Part shown: positions 22,165 through 23,654 of the stretch, in pieces
Numbering within the stretch: position 1 is the first letter of the stretch
How the letters are laid out: every line of letters begins with the position of its first letter
NCBI GenBank assembly: GCA_937915785.1
Contig: CALGGY010000032.1
Location: forward strand, 1 to 23,654
Source: an uncultured Bacteroidales bacterium
GTDB lineage: Bacteria > Bacteroidota > Bacteroidia > Bacteroidales > P3
Direction of reading: 5' to 3'
Length of the DNA: 23,654 nucleotides
The notes under the pieces: model-generated
The model's database searches: none
What the model was told of the DNA's origin: nothing
What the model saw: the letters and a program-made list of their open reading frames with translations, nothing else
Made by a program: the position numbers and the translations under genes

Positions 22165-23238
22165 TTACTTTTTGTGATTAAGGATGCTTATCTGTTGTGC
22201 CACGTTTTCGGCAAGTGCGGCAAAGGCCCCGCTTTCGGGCGACGGGTTTTCGTTGAACAGGGCTATGGGACGGCCGTTGTCGCCGCCGTCGGCGATGCTT
22301 TGCACCAGCGGTATTTCGCCAAGCAGGGGTATCTGCATCTCTTCGGAGAGTTGGCGGCAGCCCTGTTTGCCGAAGATGTAGTATTTGTTGTTTGGCAGTT
22401 CGGCGGGGGTGAAGTAGGCCATGTTTTCCACAAAGCCAAGCACCGGTATGTCGATGTCGGGGTTACGGAACATCTCCACACCGCGCACCACATCGGCCAA
22501 GGCCACCTGCTGCGGGGTGCTTACTATGATGGCGCCCGTTACCGGAAGGGTTTGGGCAATAGTTAGTTGCACATCGCCTGTTCCCGGGGGGAGGTCCACC
22601 ACAAGGTAGTCTATCTCGCCCCACCATGTTTCGGTGAGCAGCTGTTTAAGAGCGCTCGAAACCATAGGTCCGCGCCACACCACGGCTTTGTCGGGATCCA
22701 CCATAAAACCTACGGACATCAGCTTTACATTGTATTTTTCGAAAGGTTTCATGTACATCTTGCCGTCGTGCTCCTCGCCAAGTATGTCCTGACGTCCGAT
22801 ACCGAACATGATGGGTATGGAGGGGCCGTAGAAGTCGGCGTCCATCAGTCCCACTTTGGCACCGTTGTTGGCCAGTGCCACGGCGAGGTTCACTGCCACG
22901 GTGGATTTGCCCACGCCGCCTTTGCCGGAGGCCACCACAATTACGTTTTTGATGGTTGGGAATAGTGCGTTTTTGTCGGGCTTGGGCTGCACGCGGGCGG
23001 TGGTGTTGACCACCACTTCGAGGTTGGGGTCCACGTACTGGTGGATGGCGGCCACGCAGTCGTTGCTCATTTTGGCGCGCATGGGGCAGGCCGGCGTGGT
23101 GAGCACAAGGTCGAACTGCACGCGGTTGCCCTCAATGGCTATGTTTTCTACCATTCCAAGCTGGACAAGGCTCTGTCCCAAGTCGGGGTCATCGACGTGC
23201 GACAACGCCATTTCTATCTGGGTTTTAGTTATTTGCAT
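22165..23238 (-). CDS. mrp: Mrp/NBP35-type iron-sulfur carrier ATPase
   Basis: This 357-aa P-loop ATPase is expected to bind and transfer Fe-S clusters. The N-terminal MIP18/DUF59 domain spans about 1-80 (VDDPDLGQSLVQLGMV, LTTPACPMRAKM). The deviant Walker A is GKGGVGKST (105-113), followed by LMDADFYGPSIP and the Mrp signature YLVVDLPPGTGDVQLT. The C-terminal CxxC that binds the cluster in many Mrp proteins is not seen: the equivalent region reads MAYFTPAELPNNKYYIFG. Cys51 is in the DUF59 domain and one later cysteine is in GKQGCRQL. The start at 23238 (MQITKTQIEM) lies about 26 nt after the -7 box; an in-frame ATG at 23274 precedes that box. Confidence 0.94.
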   Translation of the reverse strand: MQITKTQIEMALSHVDDPDLGQSLVQLGMVENIAIEGNRVQFDLVLTTPACPMRAKMSNDCVAAIHQYVDPNLEVVVNTTARVQPKPDKNALFPTIKNVIVVASGKGGVGKSTVAVNLAVALANNGAKVGLMDADFYGPSIPIMFGIGRQDILGEEHDGKMYMKPFEKYNVKLMSVGFMVDPDKAVVWRGPMVSSALKQLLTETWWGEIDYLVVDLPPGTGDVQLTIAQTLPVTGAIIVSTPQQVALADVVRGVEMFRNPDIDIPVLGFVENMAYFTPAELPNNKYYIFGKQGCRQLSEEMQIPLLGEIPLVQSIADGGDNGRPIALFNENPSPESGAFAALAENVAQQISILNHKK

Positions 23239-23263
23239 AATTCGGTGTTGTTTTTGTGCTGTG

Positions 23264-23294
23264 CAAAGATACAAAGATTTTTCCGTTTTTCAAA
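23264..23294 (-). promoter_or_regulatory. promoter of the mrp operon
   Basis: On the minus strand TATCTTTG (complement of 23264-23271) has TTTG (complement of 23291-23294) 19 bp upstream, a near-ideal match. The ATG at 23238 follows with a leader of about 19 nt. No 21-bp-spaced GTAC repeats are seen upstream. Confidence 0.78.
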
Positions 23295-23426
23295 AAACTG
23301 ATGAAAAGTACTCCAAAAAGATGGTTGTACCGATGTTTAATTATTCAAATGATAGAGGGAGTGAGATTGAAAGTGCTTTTTTAATTTGTTGTGTGCTAGT
23401 TGTTTGTAAAAATATTGAAGAAAAAT

Positions 23427-23457
23427 TTTGCAGAAACGAAAAAAAAACGTACTTTTG
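23427..23457 (+). promoter_or_regulatory. promoter of tRNA-Gln
   Basis: TTTG at 23427-23430 and TACTTTTG at 23450-23457 have a 19-bp spacer. The tRNA begins 25 nt after the -7 element. Confidence 0.78.
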
Positions 23458-23481
23458 CAACCCGAAAACGACAGAGAACAA

Positions 23482-23552
23482 TGTCCTATGGTGTAACGGT
23501 AGCACATCTGACTCTGGATCAGCTTGTCTAGGTTCGAATCCTGGTAGGACAA
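23482..23552 (+). tRNA. tRNA-Gln (anticodon CTG)
   Basis: The acceptor stem TGTCCTA (23482-23488) pairs with TAGGACA (23545-23551), and the discriminator is A23552. The D arm is GTG...CAC with loop TAACGGTAG. The anticodon loop CTCTGGA carries anticodon CTG, reading CAG (Gln). The T arm CTAGG-TTCGAAT-CCTGG has one G-U pair. The outermost pair of the anticodon stem (T with C) is a mismatch. The 3' CCA is not encoded. A promoter lies directly upstream and a terminator 3 nt downstream. Confidence 0.93.
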
Positions 23553-23555
23553 CAA

Positions 23556-23590
23556 AACGCAACTGACATTCAATCGGTTGCGTTTTTTTT
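23556..23590 (+). terminator. terminator of tRNA-Gln
   Basis: AACGCAACTGA (23556-23566) pairs with TCGGTTGCGTT (23574-23584), with one G-T pair and a 7-nt loop, followed by a run of eight Ts. Confidence 0.9.
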
Positions 23591-23654
23591 ATGGATATGA
23601 CCAATAGTGTCCAAAATAATTTTGGGAGATTTTTGTGAATAGACAGAGAATGTT

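Noticed and set aside
22856..23566. 236-aa plus-strand open frame running from within mrp into the tRNA gene
   Set aside because: It is antisense to a conserved ATPase, crosses the mrp promoter and reads through tRNA-Gln, so it is not a plausible gene.

Overview
The window looks like a chromosomal segment of a member of the Bacteroidota, most likely order Bacteroidales. Three things support this. Several intergenic regions carry the Bacteroidota-type promoter (TAnnTTTG, often with TTG/TTTG about 19-20 bp upstream). Shine-Dalgarno sequences are mostly absent. The gene content is typical: a SusC-like/OMP_b-brl_3 outer-membrane receptor, many Cys-anchored lipoproteins, LytTR regulators, and a Mrp ATPase that lacks the usual C-terminal CxxC.

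Layout. Positions 1-5955 are mainly housekeeping: the 3' tail of an unknown gene, a TSCPD-domain protein, glycyl-tRNA synthetase (glyS), GAPDH (gap) with a strong terminator, a 368-bp repeat element with terminal inverted repeats, dihydroorotase (pyrC) and an overlapping GNAT acetyltransferase. Positions 5962-7713 (minus) hold a two-gene envelope operon: a protein with an apparent adhesin-like head, a His-rich linker and a C-terminal barrel, followed by a small lipoprotein. At 7932-10457 is an outer-membrane beta-barrel receptor. Minus-strand genes follow: an HdeD/DUF308 membrane protein, a periplasmic glutathione peroxidase and the heptose-synthesis isomerase gmhA.

Positions 12500-15270 are the most unusual part. 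A three-gene operon (unknown protein, LytTR-like regulator, 48-aa basic protein) is followed by a 71-aa two-helix membrane protein and a second, paralogous LytTR-like regulator. The operon promoter and the small membrane-protein promoter share one upstream layout: three direct repeats of about 9 bp ending in GTAC, spaced exactly 21 bp apart and placed 17-18 bp before the -33 element. Nine-bp direct repeats with 12-bp spacers is the geometry known for LytTR-domain DNA binding. I infer a small LytTR regulon with a possible membrane-protein partner, resembling in layout the LytTR regulatory systems of Firmicutes.

Positions 15399-19432 (plus) carry a run of exported proteins: a Bor-like lipoprotein, an OMP barrel, a PKD-domain lipoprotein, a small lipoprotein and a META-like lipoprotein. 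Positions 23238-19477 (minus) form a probable operon: mrp, a third LytTR protein, a single-pass membrane protein and a YhiN-type flavoprotein. The window ends with tRNA-Gln(CTG), which has its own promoter and terminator.
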